The notes under the pieces: model-generated
Told to the model about the DNA's origin: nothing
What the model saw: the letters and a program-made list of their open reading frames with translations, nothing else
Database searches by the model: none
Source of the DNA: Mesorhizobium ciceri biovar biserrulae WSM1271
Lineage (GTDB): Bacteria > Pseudomonadota > Alphaproteobacteria > Rhizobiales > Rhizobiaceae
Length of the DNA: 64,000 nt
NCBI RefSeq assembly: GCF_000185905.1
Contig: NC_014923.1
Coordinates: 682,001 to 746,000, forward strand
Direction: 5' to 3'
Made by a program: the position numbers and the translations under genes
Part shown: piece by piece, positions 52,307-61,967 of the stretch
Position numbering within the stretch: position 1 is the first letter of the stretch
Layout: each line of letters opens with the position of its first letter

Positions 52307-54049
52307 TTAGCCGACGCGCTGCTTGTCGGTGGCCATCTGGTCGATGGCCAACTCCCCGGCCGAGAGGACAACGCCAAACTTTTCGGTGGCTTCCTCTGAT
52401 GTGTAGTACCCCAGCGCCACGTCGCGCAGCACAAGATCGGCATCGCGCTGCAGCGGATCGCCATAGCCGCCGCCGCCCGGCGTGCCGACGCGCACGCGGT
52501 CGCCGGCCTTGAGCGCAATGTCCTGTTCTTTGGACAAATGCGGCGGCACGTGTTCCTCGCCGTTGCGGAAGACGGTCACCGTGTTGACGGCGCCGTCCTT
52601 GCCGCCAAGCGCGCCCTGCGGGCCGAACCGGCCATGGTCCATGACGAAGGAAGCGCGGGCGTCGCCGCGCAGGATTTCCACCTCATAGGCGAGGCCGAAA
52701 CCGCCGCGATGCTTGCCGGCGCCGCCGGAGCCTTCACGCAAGGCGTAGTGGCGGTAGAGCACCGGGAATGCCTGTTCCATGATCTCGACCGGCGGCGACT
52801 TGGAGATGCCGATGGTCGAGCAGCCATTGGTCAGGCCGTCATGGCCTGAATTGCCGCCATAACCGCCGCCGGAGATCTGATACATGACGTAGTCGCGGCC
52901 GCGTGTCGGGTCGTTGCCGCCGAGTGCGAAATTGCCGCTGGAACCGGCGGGTGCGGCGGTCACCTTGTCCGGCAATGCCTGCACCATCGCCGCGAATACC
53001 GCCTCGGCGATGCGCTGCGACACCTCGGCGGCGCAGCCCGAGACGGGCCGCGGATATTTGGCGTCGAGGAACGTGCCTTCCGGCCGTTTGACGATCAGGG
53101 GTTCAAACGCGCCGGCGCTGATCGGTACATCCGGGAAAATGTGGCGCATGGCGAGATAGACCGAGGATAGGGTCGTCGCCAGCACGCTGTTCATCGGCCC
53201 GGCGCAGGGCTTTGACGAACCGGTGAAATCGAAGGTCAGCGTGTCGCCCTGTTTTTCGACGGCGAGCGCGATGATCAGCGGCTCGTTGACCACCCCATCG
53301 GAATCGACAAAGGCCTTCGAATGGTAGGTGCCGTCGGGAATGGCTGAGATGTTGGCGCGCATCTGCTCGGCCGCGCGGCGGCGCAGTTCGGCGATCGCCT
53401 CTACAACCGTTTCATCCCCGTAACGATCCAGGATTCCATTCAGCCTGTCCCGACCGATCAGCAGTGCGGCAGCTTGGGCGCGGATGTCGCCGATGCGCTG
53501 GTCGGCGACGCGGATGTTGGAGCAGATGATGGCGTAGATTTCCGGGTCGAGCACGCCCTTCTTGAACAGTTTGACCGGCGGCAGCCGCAGGCCTTCCTGC
53601 TCCACGGCAGTCGCCGAGGCTGAAAATCCGCCCGGCACCGAGCCGCCAATGTCGGGCCAATGGCCGGTGTTGGATAGCCAGCAGAAAATCTTGCCGTCCC
53701 GGTAGACCGGCATGGCGAAGCGCACATCCATCAGATGGGTGCCGCCGAGATAGGGGTCGTTGACGACGTAGATGTCGCCTGGTTCCGGCGGCAGGCAACG
53801 GCCGTCGGCGATCATCTCGATCACCGTCCTGGTCGAATACTGCATGACGCCGACGAACACCGGCAGGCCCTGGCTGCCTTGCGCGATCAGCGAACCGTCG
53901 ACAGCCGAATAGATGCCGTCGGAACGGTCATTGGCCTCGGCGATGACCGGCGAGAAAGCGGCGCGAGAGAACGTAAGGTCCATCTCGTCGCAGACCTGCT
54001 GCAGGGCCGCCTGGAGGACCGAAAGGGTGATGGCGTCGAGCTTTGCCAT
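52307..54049 (-). CDS. hyuB: Hydantoinase/oxoprolinase subunit B
   Basis: Protein of 580 residues, HyuB family. It contains SPVIAEANDRSDGIYSAVDGSLIAQ, DIYVVNDPYLGGTHLMDVRFAMPVY, FTGSSKPCAGPMNSVLATTLSSVY and GGGYGGNSGHDG. With HyuA it opens five-membered imide or lactam rings using ATP. The start ATG at 54049 is one base past the hyuA stop. The C-terminal part carries the usual GDRVRVGTPGGGGYGDPLQRD. Possible substrates are N-methylhydantoin, hydantoin or 5-oxoproline. Confidence 0.9.
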   Translation of the reverse strand: MAKLDAITLSVLQAALQQVCDEMDLTFSRAAFSPVIAEANDRSDGIYSAVDGSLIAQGSQGLPVFVGVMQYSTRTVIEMIADGRCLPPEPGDIYVVNDPYLGGTHLMDVRFAMPVYRDGKIFCWLSNTGHWPDIGGSVPGGFSASATAVEQEGLRLPPVKLFKKGVLDPEIYAIICSNIRVADQRIGDIRAQAAALLIGRDRLNGILDRYGDETVVEAIAELRRRAAEQMRANISAIPDGTYHSKAFVDSDGVVNEPLIIALAVEKQGDTLTFDFTGSSKPCAGPMNSVLATTLSSVYLAMRHIFPDVPISAGAFEPLIVKRPEGTFLDAKYPRPVSGCAAEVSQRIAEAVFAAMVQALPDKVTAAPAGSSGNFALGGNDPTRGRDYVMYQISGGGYGGNSGHDGLTNGCSTIGISKSPPVEIMEQAFPVLYRHYALREGSGGAGKHRGGFGLAYEVEILRGDARASFVMDHGRFGPQGALGGKDGAVNTVTVFRNGEEHVPPHLSKEQDIALKAGDRVRVGTPGGGGYGDPLQRDADLVLRDVALGYYTSEEATEKFGVVLSAGELAIDQMATDKQRVG

Positions 54050-54050
54050 A

Positions 54051-56135
54051 TCAGGCCTCGCCAATGTCGATGATGATGTTGCCGTCAGCGTCGCTGCGTG
54101 CGCGGTCGCCGGGTTCGAGCACGGTGGTGGCATCCATCTGTTCGAGGATCGCCGGGCCTTCGATGATAGCATCGAGCGGCAGCTTTTCACGCGCATATAC
54201 GGGCGTGTCGTGCCAACGGCCGGCATACCAGACCGGCCGGATTTCGCGCCGCGCCTCGTCCAGCGTTGCTGCGCGCCCCGCCGGATCGATCAGGCGCGAC
54301 AGATCGATCGCCAGACGCACGCCGGTGACCGATGTATTGAGATTGACGAGATTGGCTCGGATTTCCGGCAGCTCGACCTTGAAGCGGGCGAAATAGGCCT
54401 TTTCGAAAAGCTGCTGCAGCGTTGCCCGGGTCACCGAGGAGGACGGCAGCGCCACGTTGATGATGTGGGTCTGGCCGACGAACTGCATGTCGGCGGAGTG
54501 GGTGACGCGGATCGTCTCCGGCTTTACCGCTTCCTTGCCGATCAGCTCCTTGCCTTCGTTTCGGTGCCGTTCCAATACTGCGTAAAGATGCGTTTCGTCG
54601 AGTACCGACACCGGCTGGTTGATGGTGTTGACGAAGTCGTGGCGCAGGTCGGCAACGACGCAGCCGAGCGCGTTGGTGATGCCTGGACGCGCCGGCACCA
54701 ACACCTTGGGCAGGCCGAGTTCGCGCGCCAGGGCAGTCGCATGCAGCGGCCCGGCGCCGCCGAAGGCGAACAGCGCGAAATCGCGGGGGTCATGACCGCG
54801 TGACACCGAGACCATGCGGATGGCGCCGGCCATCTTCATGTTGCCGAGCCGCAGCACCGCGCCCGCCGCCTCGACGCCGGAAAGGCCGGTCGGCTTGCCG
54901 ATTTTCTCCTCGAAGATGCCGGTGACGCGCTCTGATGTGACCGGGTTTTCGACTGCCAGCAGCTTCTTCGGCGCCAGCCGGCCGAGCACCAGATTGGCGT
55001 CGGTGATGGTCGGCTCGAGGCCGCCGCGCCCGTAGCAGATCGGGCCGGGATTGGCGCCCGCACTTTCCGGGCCGATCTGGATCAGGCCGGCCGCGTCGAC
55101 GCGGGCGATCGAGCCGCCGCCGGCGCCGACCGTGTGCACCGCCACCATCGGCACATGGATCGGCATGGCATATTCGATCTCGATCTCGCTCGAGACGGCC
55201 GGCTCGGCATTGCGGATCAGCGCCACGTCGGTCGAAGTGCCGCCCATGTCGTAGGTGACGAGGTTTTCGAAGCCGGCACGTTTTCCGGTGTAGGCGGCGG
55301 CGATGACGCCCGAGGCCGGACCGGACATGACGGTCTTGGCCGATTCACGTGTGACGAAGCGGGCAGAGATCATGCCGCCATTGCCGTTCATGATCAGGAA
55401 GTCGCGGGCATAGCCTTTTGCAGCCAGTTCCTTGCGCAGCCGCTCGACATAGCGCTCGAGGATCGGCTGCACCGAGGCGTTGACCGAAGCGGTGACGCCG
55501 CGCTCGAACTCGCGCGCCTCCGACAGCAGCGCATGGCCTGCCGTGATGTAGCCGTTCGGCCAGAGCTCGGCGGCAATTTCGGTGGCGCGCCGCTCGTGCG
55601 CCGGATTGGCGTAGGAATGCAGGAAATGGATGACGAGGGATTCGCAACCGGCCGCGATCAGCGTCTGCACCGCCTCGCGCATTTCGGCCTCGTCGAGCGG
55701 TGTGCGTATCGCACCCGACGCCTCGACGCGCTCCGACACTTCGAGCCTGAGATTGCGCGGGATGATCGGCACGAAGCTGCCGGTCATGCCATAGGCCTGC
55801 GGCCGCGTGCGCCGGCCAAGCTCGATCACGTCGCGAAAACCGCGCGTGGTGATCATGCCGGTTTTCGCCAGCCGGCGTTCGAGCACCGCATTGGTGGTGG
55901 TGGTCGTGCCATGCACGATGAGGTCGATGCCGTCGATCGGAAATCCGGTGGCGCCGAGCGCCGAAACGACACCGAAGGCCTGGTTGTCGACCGTGGTCGG
56001 CGTCTTGGCCAGATACACCCTGCCGCCATCGCTTCCGTCGATCAGGAGCAGGTCGGTGAAGGTGCCGCCGACATCGATACCGGCAACGACATTTCCCTGG
56101 GGATCGCGCGCTTGCGCCGAAATATTCTCTTCCAT
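54051..56135 (-). CDS. hyuA: Hydantoinase/oxoprolinase subunit A
   Basis: ATP-binding subunit of 694 residues in the HyuA family, with an ASKHA-type fold. VAGIDVGGTFTDLLLIDG is the N-terminal phosphate loop; VTYDMGGTSTDVALI is the second, and FGGAGPLHATALARELG with VPARPGITNALGCVVADLRHDF follow. It forms a complex with HyuB. The promoter region upstream is shared with the divergent ferredoxin-NADP reductase gene. Confidence 0.92.
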   Translation of the reverse strand: MEENISAQARDPQGNVVAGIDVGGTFTDLLLIDGSDGGRVYLAKTPTTVDNQAFGVVSALGATGFPIDGIDLIVHGTTTTTNAVLERRLAKTGMITTRGFRDVIELGRRTRPQAYGMTGSFVPIIPRNLRLEVSERVEASGAIRTPLDEAEMREAVQTLIAAGCESLVIHFLHSYANPAHERRATEIAAELWPNGYITAGHALLSEAREFERGVTASVNASVQPILERYVERLRKELAAKGYARDFLIMNGNGGMISARFVTRESAKTVMSGPASGVIAAAYTGKRAGFENLVTYDMGGTSTDVALIRNAEPAVSSEIEIEYAMPIHVPMVAVHTVGAGGGSIARVDAAGLIQIGPESAGANPGPICYGRGGLEPTITDANLVLGRLAPKKLLAVENPVTSERVTGIFEEKIGKPTGLSGVEAAGAVLRLGNMKMAGAIRMVSVSRGHDPRDFALFAFGGAGPLHATALARELGLPKVLVPARPGITNALGCVVADLRHDFVNTINQPVSVLDETHLYAVLERHRNEGKELIGKEAVKPETIRVTHSADMQFVGQTHIINVALPSSSVTRATLQQLFEKAYFARFKVELPEIRANLVNLNTSVTGVRLAIDLSRLIDPAGRAATLDEARREIRPVWYAGRWHDTPVYAREKLPLDAIIEGPAILEQMDATTVLEPGDRARSDADGNIIIDIGEA

Positions 56136-56218
56136 CGTCGAAACCCGAAATGCGCGGACTACGGATATGCGTCAGTTTGGAAAGCTGTTTTAAGGGAGCA
56201 TCTTGACGCAAATATCGT

Positions 56219-56229
56219 TTGTATACTAA
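56219..56229. promoter_or_regulatory. TTGTATAC site between hyuA and fpr
   Basis: TTGTATACTAA at 56219-56229 repeats most of the TTGTATACAA operator found before the polyamine-type operon. It lies between divergent genes, 80-130 bases from each start, with a TTGACG at 56203-56208 just upstream on the plus strand. It may bind a FadR-type GntR protein. Confidence 0.4.
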
Positions 56230-56356
56230 TAAATTCCGGACACAAGAGCTTGCCGCTTTGGAGTGTGCGAACAGCACGCCGGGACCTGAATGGTCCGGGC
56301 GCGCAGGTGAAGGTTTGGCGCCCGCGTCCGTGAGCTGGGCCAGAAGGTTGGATTTG

Positions 56357-57184
56357 ATGAACACCACATCCGCTCTCAACACCGTCGGCGCCCGACCGCT
56401 GCAGTTCCCGATTCCGGCCAATGTCTATGCCGAAACCGTGGTCTCGGTGAAGCACTACACCGACCGGCTGTTCTCGTTCCGCATCACCCGTCCGCAGTCG
56501 CTGCGCTTCCGCTCCGGCGAGTTCGTCATGATCGGCCTGCCCAATGCAGAGAAGCCGGTGTACCGCGCCTATTCGGTGGCGAGCCCGGCTTGGGACGAAG
56601 AGCTGGAATTCTTCTCGATCAAGGTGCCGGACGGCCCGCTGACTTCGGAGCTGCAGAAGATCCAGGTCGGCGACACCGTCATCATGCGCCAGAAGTCGAC
56701 CGGCACGCTGGTGGTCGACGCGCTGACGCCGGCCAAGCGGCTGTTCATGATCTCGACCGGCACCGGCATCGCGCCCTTCGCCAGCCTGCTGCGCGACCCC
56801 GACACCTACGAAAAATTCGATCAACTGATCCTGACCCATACCTGCCGCGACAATGCCGAGCTGACCTATGGCCAGGAGCTGGTCGCAGCACTTGAAAGCG
56901 ACCCGCTGATCGGTGAACTGACCACTGGGCGCGTCACGCTCTACAATTCGACGACCCGCGAGGAATCGGCACGCATGGGCCGCATCACCGCGCTGATCGG
57001 CTCCGGCAAGTTCTACAGCGATCTCGGCATCGACAAGCTCAACCCGGCAACCGATCGGATCATGATCTGCGGCTCGATGCATATGCTGAAGGACGTCAAG
57101 GAACTGGCCGAAAGCCTCGGCTTCGAGGAAGGCTCGCTGAGCCATCCGGCGACTTTTGTCGTCGAGCGCGCCTTCGTCGGCTGA
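56357..57184 (+). CDS. fpr: Ferredoxin-NADP(+) reductase
   Basis: Flavoprotein of 275 residues. The FAD-binding RAYSVASPAWDEELEFFSIKVPDGPLT (RxYS) and the NADP-binding MISTGTGIAPFASLLRDPDTYEKFDQLILTHTCR segments are intact, and it ends in VVERAFVG, as in the bacterial subclass I Fpr of rhizobia. The start at 56357 gives the standard N-terminus; the frame is open to 56219. It passes electrons between NADPH and ferredoxin, and could serve the P450 at 43653. Confidence 0.92.
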   Translation: MNTTSALNTVGARPLQFPIPANVYAETVVSVKHYTDRLFSFRITRPQSLRFRSGEFVMIGLPNAEKPVYRAYSVASPAWDEELEFFSIKVPDGPLTSELQKIQVGDTVIMRQKSTGTLVVDALTPAKRLFMISTGTGIAPFASLLRDPDTYEKFDQLILTHTCRDNAELTYGQELVAALESDPLIGELTTGRVTLYNSTTREESARMGRITALIGSGKFYSDLGIDKLNPATDRIMICGSMHMLKDVKELAESLGFEEGSLSHPATFVVERAFVG

Positions 57185-57335
57185 GCCGCACCAACATCTC
57201 GAGTCTACGCTTTTGACCGCACGGTCAAAAATTGCTGCTTTCGCCGCCTTTTTCGGTTATGACCGCCCGCAGGACTCGTGAAGTACGGCTTCACGGGCTA
57301 TCTTCGGCACACGTCGCTGAATGAAAGGGCAGGAG

Positions 57336-58385
57336 ATGAGCAGCACAATCCGCGAAGCCGATGTCGGCCCGTCCAAGGTGACGCCGCTGCCGGCGCGTGC
57401 CGCCGCCAATACAGCCGTTCCACCGGACCATCGCATTGCGCGCAACCCCGGCATGAAGCTCGACCTTGGCTTCATGGAATCGGTGCGCAGCGTCAATCGC
57501 TCGGCGCTGGAACGGCGCGTCGCCAGCCTGACCAAGCGGCGTTCGATCAAGGCGGACAACCAGGCGGCCTGGCTGCTGCGCGCCGTCGCCTGCATGGATC
57601 TGACGACGCTGAATTCCAACGACACCGAGGAGCGCGTGCGCCGGCTCTGCGCCAAGGCGATCAATCCGTTCCGCCGCGACATTGTCGAGGGCCTCGGCAT
57701 ATCAGGTGAAACCATCCGCCCGGCCGCCGTCTGCGTCTACCACCCCTTCGTTGCCACCGCCGTCGATGCGGTGCGCGGCACTGGCATCCATGTCGCCGCC
57801 GTCTCCACCGCCTTTCCGCATGGCCTGGCGCCGCTGTCGACCCGTTTGCAGGAGATCGAGGCCTCGGTCCGTGACGGCGCCGACGAGATCGACGTCGTCA
57901 TCCCGCGCGGCCTGGTGTTCGGCGCCAAGTGGCGGGAGCTTTACAATGAGATCGTCTCGATGCGCGCCGCCTGCGGTGATGCGCATCTGAAGGTCATCCT
58001 CGGCACCGGCGACCTCGCCACGCTGCGCAATGTCATGCTGGCCTCGATGGTGGCGATGATGGCGGGCGCCGATTTCATCAAGACCTCGACCGGCAAGGAA
58101 AGCGTCAACGCGACGCTGCCCGTCGGCCTCGCCATGGTGCGTGCCATCAGGGCCTATTTCGAGGAAACCGGCTATCTCATCGGCTTCAAGCCGGCCGGCG
58201 GCATTTCCACGGCCAAGGCCTCGCTCGACTGGCTGGTGCTGATGAAGGAAGAGCTCGGCCGGCCATGGCTGGAGCCGGACCTGTTCCGCTTCGGAGCGTC
58301 GAGCCTCTTGACCGACATCGAGCGCCAGCTCGAGCACCATCTGACGGGACACTATTCGGCCAATCATCGCCACGCGATGGCTTGA
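57336..58385 (+). CDS. deoC: Deoxyribose-phosphate aldolase
   Basis: Aldolase of 349 residues, longer than E. coli DeoC (about 260) because of an N-terminal extension of about 70 residues, common in alphaproteobacteria. VCVYHPFVATAVDAV, GADEIDVVIPRGLVFG and the Schiff-base segment MAGADFIKTSTGK (Lys249) identify it. It splits 2-deoxyribose-5-phosphate into glyceraldehyde-3-phosphate and acetaldehyde. An ATG at 57321 is an alternative start. The next gene is a dehydrogenase that could take the acetaldehyde. Confidence 0.92.
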   Translation: MSSTIREADVGPSKVTPLPARAAANTAVPPDHRIARNPGMKLDLGFMESVRSVNRSALERRVASLTKRRSIKADNQAAWLLRAVACMDLTTLNSNDTEERVRRLCAKAINPFRRDIVEGLGISGETIRPAAVCVYHPFVATAVDAVRGTGIHVAAVSTAFPHGLAPLSTRLQEIEASVRDGADEIDVVIPRGLVFGAKWRELYNEIVSMRAACGDAHLKVILGTGDLATLRNVMLASMVAMMAGADFIKTSTGKESVNATLPVGLAMVRAIRAYFEETGYLIGFKPAGGISTAKASLDWLVLMKEELGRPWLEPDLFRFGASSLLTDIERQLEHHLTGHYSANHRHAMA

Positions 58386-58403
58386 GAGATTTACCCCCAC
58401 CCC

Positions 58404-58443
58404 GATCGGCAAGCCGATCGACCCTCCCCACAAGTGGGAGGGT
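58404..58443. repeat. Two small hairpins between deoC and the ALDH16-type gene
   Basis: GATCGGC/GCCGATC (58404-58419) and ACCCTCCCCAC/GTGGGAGGGT (58421-58443) are stem-loops in series. They resemble rhizobial intergenic palindromes. The following GAAGGAG (58444-58450) serves as the next gene's ribosome site. Confidence 0.6.
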
Positions 58444-58457
58444 GAAGGAGGCGCCCA

Positions 58458-60830
58458 ATGAACATTCTCGATCGCTATCACGCCATGGAATACGGCCCGG
58501 CACCGGAGGCCCGCAACGAGGCCGACGCCTGGCTTGCCGCGCGCGATTTCGGCAAGGCGCTGTTCATCGGCGGCGACTGGAAAGCCGCTGCCGGCGGCAA
58601 GACCTTCGAGACCAGCGAGCCGTCTTCCGGCAAGCTGCTGGCCGAGGTCTCGGACGCCAATGCCGCCGATATCGACGCGGCGGTTGCGGCCGCCGCCAAG
58701 GCGCTGCCGAAGTGGTCGGCAGCCTCAGGCTATCAGCGTGCCAAAGTACTCTATGCCATCGGCCGCGCCATGCAGCGGCATCAGCGCCTGTTCGCGGTGC
58801 TTGAGACCATCGACAACGGCAAGCCGATCCGCGAAAGCCGCGATATCGACGTGCCGCTGGCGATCCGCCATTTCATCCACCATGCCGGCTGGGCGCAGGC
58901 GCTGGACAGGGATTTCCCCGGCCATAGGGGTGTCGGCGTCGTCGGCCAGATCATCCCGTGGAACTTTCCGTTGCTGATGCTGGCCTGGAAGATCGCGCCG
59001 GCGCTCGCCGCCGGCTGCACCGTGGTGCTGAAGCCGGCCGAGTTCACGCCGCTGACCGCCATCCTGTTCGCCGAGATTTGCGAGCGTGCCGGCGTGCCGA
59101 AGGGCGTCGTCAACATCGTCCAGGGCGGCCCTGAGGCCGGCGTCGCCATCGTCAACCATCCCGGCGTCCAGAAGATCGCCTTTACCGGCTCTTCCGAGGT
59201 CGGCAAGATCATCCGCAAGGCCACCGCCGGCTCGGGCAAGAAACTGTCGCTGGAGCTCGGCGGCAAATCGGCTTTCATCGTCTTCGAGGATGCCGATCTC
59301 GACAGCGCCGTCGAAGGCCTGGTCGACGGCATCTGGTTCAACCAGGGCCAGGTCTGCTGCGCCGGTTCGCGGCTCCTGGTGCAGGAAGGCATAGCCGACG
59401 CCCTGATCGCCAAGGTCAAGACGCGGATGAGCCGGCTGCGCGTCGGCAGCCCGCTGGACAAGAACACCGATATCGGTCCGCTCGTCGATCTGACCCAGCT
59501 CGAGCGCGTCAAGGGCCTGGTTGCCGAAGGCGCCAGACAGGGCGCCGTCTGCTGGCAGCCGGATGCCGCGCTGCCGTCCTCCGGCTACTACCATCTGCCG
59601 ACGCTCGCCACAGGTGTTTCGCCGGCTAACATATTGGCGCAAGAAGAGGTGTTCGGCCCTGTTCTGGCGACCATGACCTTCCGCAACACCGAGGAAGCGA
59701 TCGAGCTCGCCAACAACACGCGCTATGGCCTCGCCGCCTCGGTGTGGAGCGAGAACGTCAACCTTGCCCTGCACGTCGCGCCGCAATTGAAGGCCGGCGT
59801 GGTCTGGGTCAACGGCACCAACATGTTCGACGCCGCCTGTGGCTTCGGCGGCTACCGCGAGAGTGGTTTCGGTCGTGAGGGCGGGCGCGAGGGCATGTTC
59901 GAATATCTCACGGCAAAATTGCCGCTCGGCCCGGTCATCAAGCCGGCGACGATGTCGGCGCAACCGGTCGAGCAGGCCGATGGCGCGGCAATCGACCGTA
60001 CGGCAAAGCTGTTCATCGGCGGCAAGCAGGTACGGCCGGACGGCAATTATTCGCTGGCTGTCGCCACCGCCAAGGGCAAGCTTGCCGGCGAAGTTGGGCT
60101 TGGTAGCCGCAAGGATATCCGCGATGCCGTCTCCGCCGCCCGCGGTGCCAAGGCCTGGCCGGAGGCGACCGCCTATAACAGGTCCCAGGTGCTCTATTAT
60201 CTGGCCGAGAACCTTTCCGGCCGCGCCGGCGAGTTCGCCGCCCGTCTCACCGAATTGACCGGCGCTACGCCCAAGGCCGCGCGGGAAGAGGTAGAACAAT
60301 CCATCGAGCGGCTGTTCCTCTATGCCGGTCTGGCTGACAAATTCGAGGGCCGCGTGCACCAACCGCCCGCGCGTGCCGTGACATTGGCGCTGCACGAGCC
60401 GGTCGGCGTCGTCGGCATCGTCGCGCCGGATGCCTCGCCGCTGCTCGGCCTGATCTCGCTGATTGCACCCGCACTCGCGATGGGCAACACCGTGGTCGCA
60501 GTGCCGTCGGAGCGCTACCCGCTGCTGGCGACCGATCTCTACCAGGTCATCGAATATTCCGACATTCCCTCAGGCGCCATCAACATCGTCACCGGTCGCA
60601 GCGCCGAACTCGCCGGCGTGCTGGCCAAGCATGACGATGTCGACGGGCTTTGGGTGTTCGCCGATGCCGAGACCTGCGCCAAGGCGGAGGCCGCGTCCAT
60701 CGGCAACCTCAAGCGCGTCTGGAGCGGCAATGGCCGCGGCATCGACTGGGCATCCGACCGAGCCGCCGGCGACGCCTTCCTGCGCCGCGCCGTCGAGGTC
60801 AAGAATGTCTGGGTGCCTTACGGCGATTGA
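58458..60830 (+). CDS. Two-domain aldehyde dehydrogenase, ALDH16 type
   Basis: A 790-residue protein with two ALDH domains. The N-terminal domain is complete: GVGVVGQIIPWNFPLLMLAWK, LELGGKSAFIVF and NQGQVCCAGSR with nucleophile Cys300. The C-terminal half (from about residue 515) keeps ALDH landmarks such as EPVGVVGIVAPDASPLLGLISLIAP but lacks a catalytic Cys segment, so it is a degenerate domain. The same architecture is known for ALDH16A1. The GAAGGAG site precedes the ATG. With DeoC next to it, acetaldehyde is a natural substrate (inference). Confidence 0.9.
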   Translation: MNILDRYHAMEYGPAPEARNEADAWLAARDFGKALFIGGDWKAAAGGKTFETSEPSSGKLLAEVSDANAADIDAAVAAAAKALPKWSAASGYQRAKVLYAIGRAMQRHQRLFAVLETIDNGKPIRESRDIDVPLAIRHFIHHAGWAQALDRDFPGHRGVGVVGQIIPWNFPLLMLAWKIAPALAAGCTVVLKPAEFTPLTAILFAEICERAGVPKGVVNIVQGGPEAGVAIVNHPGVQKIAFTGSSEVGKIIRKATAGSGKKLSLELGGKSAFIVFEDADLDSAVEGLVDGIWFNQGQVCCAGSRLLVQEGIADALIAKVKTRMSRLRVGSPLDKNTDIGPLVDLTQLERVKGLVAEGARQGAVCWQPDAALPSSGYYHLPTLATGVSPANILAQEEVFGPVLATMTFRNTEEAIELANNTRYGLAASVWSENVNLALHVAPQLKAGVVWVNGTNMFDAACGFGGYRESGFGREGGREGMFEYLTAKLPLGPVIKPATMSAQPVEQADGAAIDRTAKLFIGGKQVRPDGNYSLAVATAKGKLAGEVGLGSRKDIRDAVSAARGAKAWPEATAYNRSQVLYYLAENLSGRAGEFAARLTELTGATPKAAREEVEQSIERLFLYAGLADKFEGRVHQPPARAVTLALHEPVGVVGIVAPDASPLLGLISLIAPALAMGNTVVAVPSERYPLLATDLYQVIEYSDIPSGAINIVTGRSAELAGVLAKHDDVDGLWVFADAETCAKAEAASIGNLKRVWSGNGRGIDWASDRAAGDAFLRRAVEVKNVWVPYGD

Positions 60831-60856
60831 TGGCCTGCCGGTACTGTTCAGATCGT

Positions 60857-60904
60857 GTTCGGGCTTGACGCCCGGACAGATGTTCTTTAACGAGAAAAAA
60901 CATC
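60857..60904. terminator. Hairpins downstream of the ALDH16-type gene
   Basis: GTTCGGGC/GCCCGGAC (about 60857-60877) pairs around TTGAC, and GATGTTCTTT/AAAAAACATC (60879-60904) forms a second, A/T-rich stem. The second contains a T-run after the first stem, so this is a likely end of the deoC-ALDH message. Confidence 0.55.
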
Positions 60905-61016
60905 TTTATCAGTGAACGGTCAACGGCGCAGGCTGCACGATCACGCGTGACTGGCACATGACGCCTTGGCCAGCCGCAGGTAGACCCGGACTATCCCAGC
61001 GGACGAGGAGAACAGC

Positions 61017-61748
61017 ATGGCGGATCTGGCAGGCAAGGTCGTTGTCGTCACGGCAGCGGCGCAAGGGATCGGCAAGGCGAGCGCACTGGCCTTCGCAAAA
61101 GCCGGCGCCATCGTCTACGCCACCGACATCAACGAGACGCTGCTGGCGGAACTCGCCAAGACGCCAGGGATCAAGACCCGCAAGCTGGACGTACTCAACG
61201 ACGAAGCCGTCAACGCCGCCTTTGCCGAGATCGGTGTCGTCGACGTGCTGTTCAATTGCGCCGGTTTCGTCCATTCGGGCTCGATTCTGGAGATGAAGGA
61301 CGGCGACCTCGATTTTGCGCTGAACCTCAATGTGCGCGCCATGATCCGCACCAGCCGGGCCGTGCTGCCCGGCATGCTGGAACGTGGCGACGGATCGATC
61401 ATCAACATGGCCTCGCTGGCCAGTTCCACCAAGGGCGTGCCCAACCGCTTCGTCTATGGCCTGACCAAGGCCGCGGTCATCGGCCTGACCAAGGCGATAG
61501 CCGCCGACTATGTCGGCAAGGGCATACGCTGCAACGCCATCTGCCCCGGCACGGTCGAGAGCCCGTCGCTGCAGGACCGCATGCACGCGCAAGGCGACTA
61601 TGATGCCGCCCGCGCCGCCTTCATCGCCCGCCAGCCGATGGGCCGGCTCGGCACGCCGGAGGAAATCGCCGATCTGGCCGTCTACCTGGCCGGCGCCACG
61701 TACACGTCCGGGCAGGCCTACAATATCGACGGCGGCTGGTCGATCTGA
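61017..61748 (+). CDS. SDR oxidoreductase, BDH2/keto-deoxy-fuconate dehydrogenase type
   Basis: SDR of 243 residues. The nucleotide motif is TAAAQGIGKASALAFAKAG with TAA in place of TGx, as in human BDH2 (DHRS6), and VLFNCAGFVHSGSIL, YGLTKAAVIGLTK (YxxxK) and CNAICPGTVESPSLQDR follow the same pattern. Bacterial relatives include 2-keto-3-deoxy-L-fuconate dehydrogenase. The neighbouring FAH-family gene supports the L-fucose route; 3-hydroxybutyrate or oxoproline activity remain possible. Confidence 0.87.
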   Translation: MADLAGKVVVVTAAAQGIGKASALAFAKAGAIVYATDINETLLAELAKTPGIKTRKLDVLNDEAVNAAFAEIGVVDVLFNCAGFVHSGSILEMKDGDLDFALNLNVRAMIRTSRAVLPGMLERGDGSIINMASLASSTKGVPNRFVYGLTKAAVIGLTKAIAADYVGKGIRCNAICPGTVESPSLQDRMHAQGDYDAARAAFIARQPMGRLGTPEEIADLAVYLAGATYTSGQAYNIDGGWSI

Positions 61749-61967
61749 CTGCGGAAATCTTGCGTGGGCCGGACGATCTGGCCCGTTGCCGGCGTTTAAC
61801 AGGGGATCGAACAGTCTGAAAATCCCGCGCGCCGGCTATCTTGTATGGCGATCGCGCTTGTCCGTAGTCAGGTCGATGGGTACGGTCCGCCGGTTCCTTG
61901 AAGGAGCAATCGCCTTGGCGGAAAGTTTGCAAAAGGCCACGAGGCCGCAATCAGGAGAAGGATTTAG

